From a virus, in IMG/VR virus record IMGVR_UViG_3300002514_000038, positions 26,786 through 50,482 of that record: a DNA stretch of 23,697 nt; one strand, 5' to 3'. The notes beneath the pieces were generated by a model. That model was not told the origin of the DNA. It was given only the letters and a program-made list of their open reading frames with translations, and searched no databases. The position numbers were made by a program, and so were the translations under genes. Positions within the stretch are counted from its first letter, which is position 1, and every line of letters begins with the position of its first letter. Below, in pieces: positions 22,479 through 23,697 of this stretch.

Positions 22479-22568
22479 ATGATTAATAAAACTAATGGAA
22501 TTAACATATTATGTGATAGAGGAGAAAGATATCTTAGTTGTCTAGAATAAGAGAGTACGGTATGTAGG

Positions 22569-22607
22569 AAGTCGTTTATGATTATATTTATTGTAAACGA
22601 CTTTTTT
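22569..22607 (+). terminator. Intrinsic terminator before the lysozyme gene
   Basis: Arms AAGTCGTTTA (22569-22578) and TAAACGACTT (22594-22603) flank a 15-nt loop; the T-run continues to 22607. It ends 1 nt before the ATG at 22608. The loop contains ATATTTAT, so a terminator and a possible promoter are nested. Confidence 0.6.
22584..22591 (+). promoter_or_regulatory. ATATTTAT box inside the terminator loop
   Basis: ATATTTAT in the loop of the hairpin at 22569-22607 ends 16 nt before the ATG at 22608. Confidence 0.35.
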
Positions 22608-23165
22608 ATGCGTATAATAATTACAGAAACACAACTAGAACTACTTTCAGAACAATTGGATATATCACAGTTTAAGAAGGCATCGGAGCTAAGAGCCTCA
22701 CAATGGTACTGGGACCATGTTAGAGATGAGGAAAGTTTAAAATGTAAAGCTTATGATATTGGTGATGGTAAATGGACAATTGGTTATGGGCATACTGAAG
22801 GGGTTAAAAAAGATGATATTTTAGGAGATGGTAAAAATTGTAAAATTGAAGCGGATGAGTTATTAAGAGAAGATTCTACTTATCATGCTGATAAATTAAG
22901 AAAGATTTTTAGTGTGTGGGAAGACGAAGGTCTAAATATATTAATAACACAAGGTATGTTTGATGCCTTATTATCCTTATCTTATAATGGTGGAGCAGGT
23001 GGCATAAGAAGGTCAGATGTAATAGCTTTATTAAAAAAGTCACAAACTATTGATAGAAATAAACTATATAAAGCCGCAGAAAGTATTAAAACATATAGAG
23101 TTAGTATGCCAGGTCATAAACCTAGAAGGGAATTAGAATACAAAAGATTTATAGAAGGATTGTAA
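22608..23165 (+). CDS. GH24 (T4-type) lysozyme with N-terminal tag
   Basis: An in-frame ATG at 22578 lies inside the terminator hairpin, so ATG at 22608 is chosen (185 aa, MRIIITETQL). The lysozyme domain begins near residue 35. It has catalytic E42 in EESLKCKAYD, then WTIGYGHT and later ITQGMFDALLSLSYNGGAGG, the usual GH24 order. The canonical Asp nine residues after the catalytic Glu (D20 of T4 lysozyme) is Ile here, with Asp at the eighth and eleventh positions, so the catalytic geometry differs. The N-terminal 34 residues (tag plus linker) are not part of the usual fold. No signal peptide. Substrate would be peptidoglycan. Preceded by a terminator and ATATTTAT box. Confidence 0.88.
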   Translation: MRIIITETQLELLSEQLDISQFKKASELRASQWYWDHVRDEESLKCKAYDIGDGKWTIGYGHTEGVKKDDILGDGKNCKIEADELLREDSTYHADKLRKIFSVWEDEGLNILITQGMFDALLSLSYNGGAGGIRRSDVIALLKKSQTIDRNKLYKAAESIKTYRVSMPGHKPRRELEYKRFIEGL

Positions 23166-23166
23166 A

Positions 23167-23174
23167 CTATTTAT
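23167..23174 (+). promoter_or_regulatory. CTATTTAT box (one mismatch) upstream of 23177 gene
   Basis: CTATTTAT ends 2 nt before the ATG at 23177. It is a one-base variant of the box. Confidence 0.3.
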
Positions 23175-23176
23175 AT

Positions 23177-23697
23177 ATGATGAAAATAGAGATAACAGAA
23201 CAACAATTAGAAAATATTAACGGAACACTTCTAAATGAAAGTGGTATTAGAGATATTAATAAGTTAGCAGACAGGTACTCTAAGGCTGAGATATATTTCC
23301 ATCAAGACTTAGACGGTGTGGTATCAGCCTTAGGAATGAAAAATTATCTTGAAAGTTATGGAATTGATGTTATAGGTTCACATGTGATACAATACGGGGA
23401 TAAAGAATTTTCTGTTAAAAAACCAGACGCAAGTGGTGACGTAATGCCAGTTCTAGTTGATTTTGCACACGGAAAACCAAGTTTTAAAATACATACAGAC
23501 CACCATGACTCACAATCCGGTGTAGAAGACGAAACATCAACACAATTTAGAGGAGCACGTTCGAATGTAGAAACTATATCACAAACTATAAGTCCGAGTG
23601 ATATTTTTACTGATGAAGATATTATGATGATTAATACTGTAGATTCTGCAGACTACGCAAAACACGATATTGAACCAGAACAAGTTATGAACTTGAT
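23177..23697 (+). CDS. DHH-family phosphoesterase-like protein (3' truncated by window)
   Basis: At least 173 residues are visible. Two adjacent ATGs (23177 and 23180) are possible; the second gives MKIEITEQQL. After the N-terminal tag (about 1-20) come IYFHQDLDGVVSALGMKNYL (D-x-D-G, first metal-binding motif), VLVDFAHGK and HTDHHDSQSGV, the DHH motif. This is the pattern of DHH phosphoesterases and exopolyphosphatase/RecJ/NrnA-like enzymes, which use two metal ions. Substrate could be nucleic acid, small nucleotide or polyphosphate. It shares its N-terminal tag with the M23 and GH24 proteins. The C-terminal part (DHHA1) is outside the window. Confidence 0.75.
   Translation, partial: MMKIEITEQQLENINGTLLNESGIRDINKLADRYSKAEIYFHQDLDGVVSALGMKNYLESYGIDVIGSHVIQYGDKEFSVKKPDASGDVMPVLVDFAHGKPSFKIHTDHHDSQSGVEDETSTQFRGARSNVETISQTISPSDIFTDEDIMMINTVDSADYAKHDIEPEQVMNL

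Noticed and set aside
22479-22568. Very short open frames (23 and 16 codons) in the gap after the DUF6356-like gene
   Set aside because: Too short and without a conserved pattern; no RNA gene was recognisable either.
1-23697. tRNA genes, CRISPR arrays, insertion sequences or integration sites
   Set aside because: No cloverleaf, regularly spaced repeats, transposase or integrase motifs were seen by eye.

Overview
The window is a gene-dense, AT-rich stretch (about 70% A+T by eye) of what looks like a large tailed-phage genome infecting a member of the Bacteroidota. Phage evidence: a gp46/SbcC-type recombination ATPase, a GH24 lysozyme, an M23 endopeptidase and a diverged amidase-like protein, a DUF3310 protein, very tight packing with 1-11 nt overlaps, and many small proteins without recognisable domains. 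Host evidence: few Shine-Dalgarno sites, Bacteroidota-type promoter elements (TTG-N20-TATCTTTG before the sigma-factor gene), and a Bacteroidota-type histone H1-like protein. No tRNA, rRNA, CRISPR array, integrase, transposase or insertion sequence was seen. No gene-free stretch exceeds about 140 bases.

Layout. 1-2762: tail of an unknown gene, a DUF1360-like membrane protein, a DegT/DnrJ sugar aminotransferase and a GT2 glycosyltransferase, which suggests glycan or surface modification. 2752-3459 (minus): M23 peptidase. 3501-6741: gp46-like ATPase, a conserved unknown and a glutaredoxin-like CxxC protein. 6758-9259: a promoter and perfect 12-bp hairpin, a sigma-70 family factor, and a large membrane/acidic-tail protein. 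9219-11011: amidase-like protein, unknown, and two membrane-anchored coiled-coil proteins resembling a spanin/lysis set. 11024-13200: probable structural or accessory proteins of unknown function. 13252-15096: small genes including a 57-aa histone H1-like gene. 15093-16962: a minus-strand unknown, DnaJ, and a minus-strand CxxC membrane protein. 17045-20196: DUF4338/DruA-like protein, small membrane coiled-coil protein, a 2OG-oxygenase/methyltransferase fusion and an unknown. 20220-22478: small unknowns, DUF3310, cyclophilin, DUF6356-like protein. 22608-23697: GH24 lysozyme and the 5' part of a DHH-family phosphoesterase.

The most interesting signals are: (i) a shared N-terminal tag, M-x-I-x-[IL]-T-E-x-Q-[LY], on three unrelated enzymes (M23 peptidase, GH24 lysozyme, DHH protein), resembling an I/L-x-E prohead-protease site and possibly a capsid- or virion-targeting signal; (ii) a phage-borne histone H1-like protein; (iii) a hydroxylase-methyltransferase fusion; (iv) a DruA-like (DUF4338) protein in a phage; (v) a recurring ATATTTAT box just upstream of many start codons on both strands, a candidate phage promoter that may be read by the encoded sigma factor; and (vi) host-type promoters placed so that some mRNAs would be leaderless. 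All functional statements come from reading motifs by eye; no database search was run.
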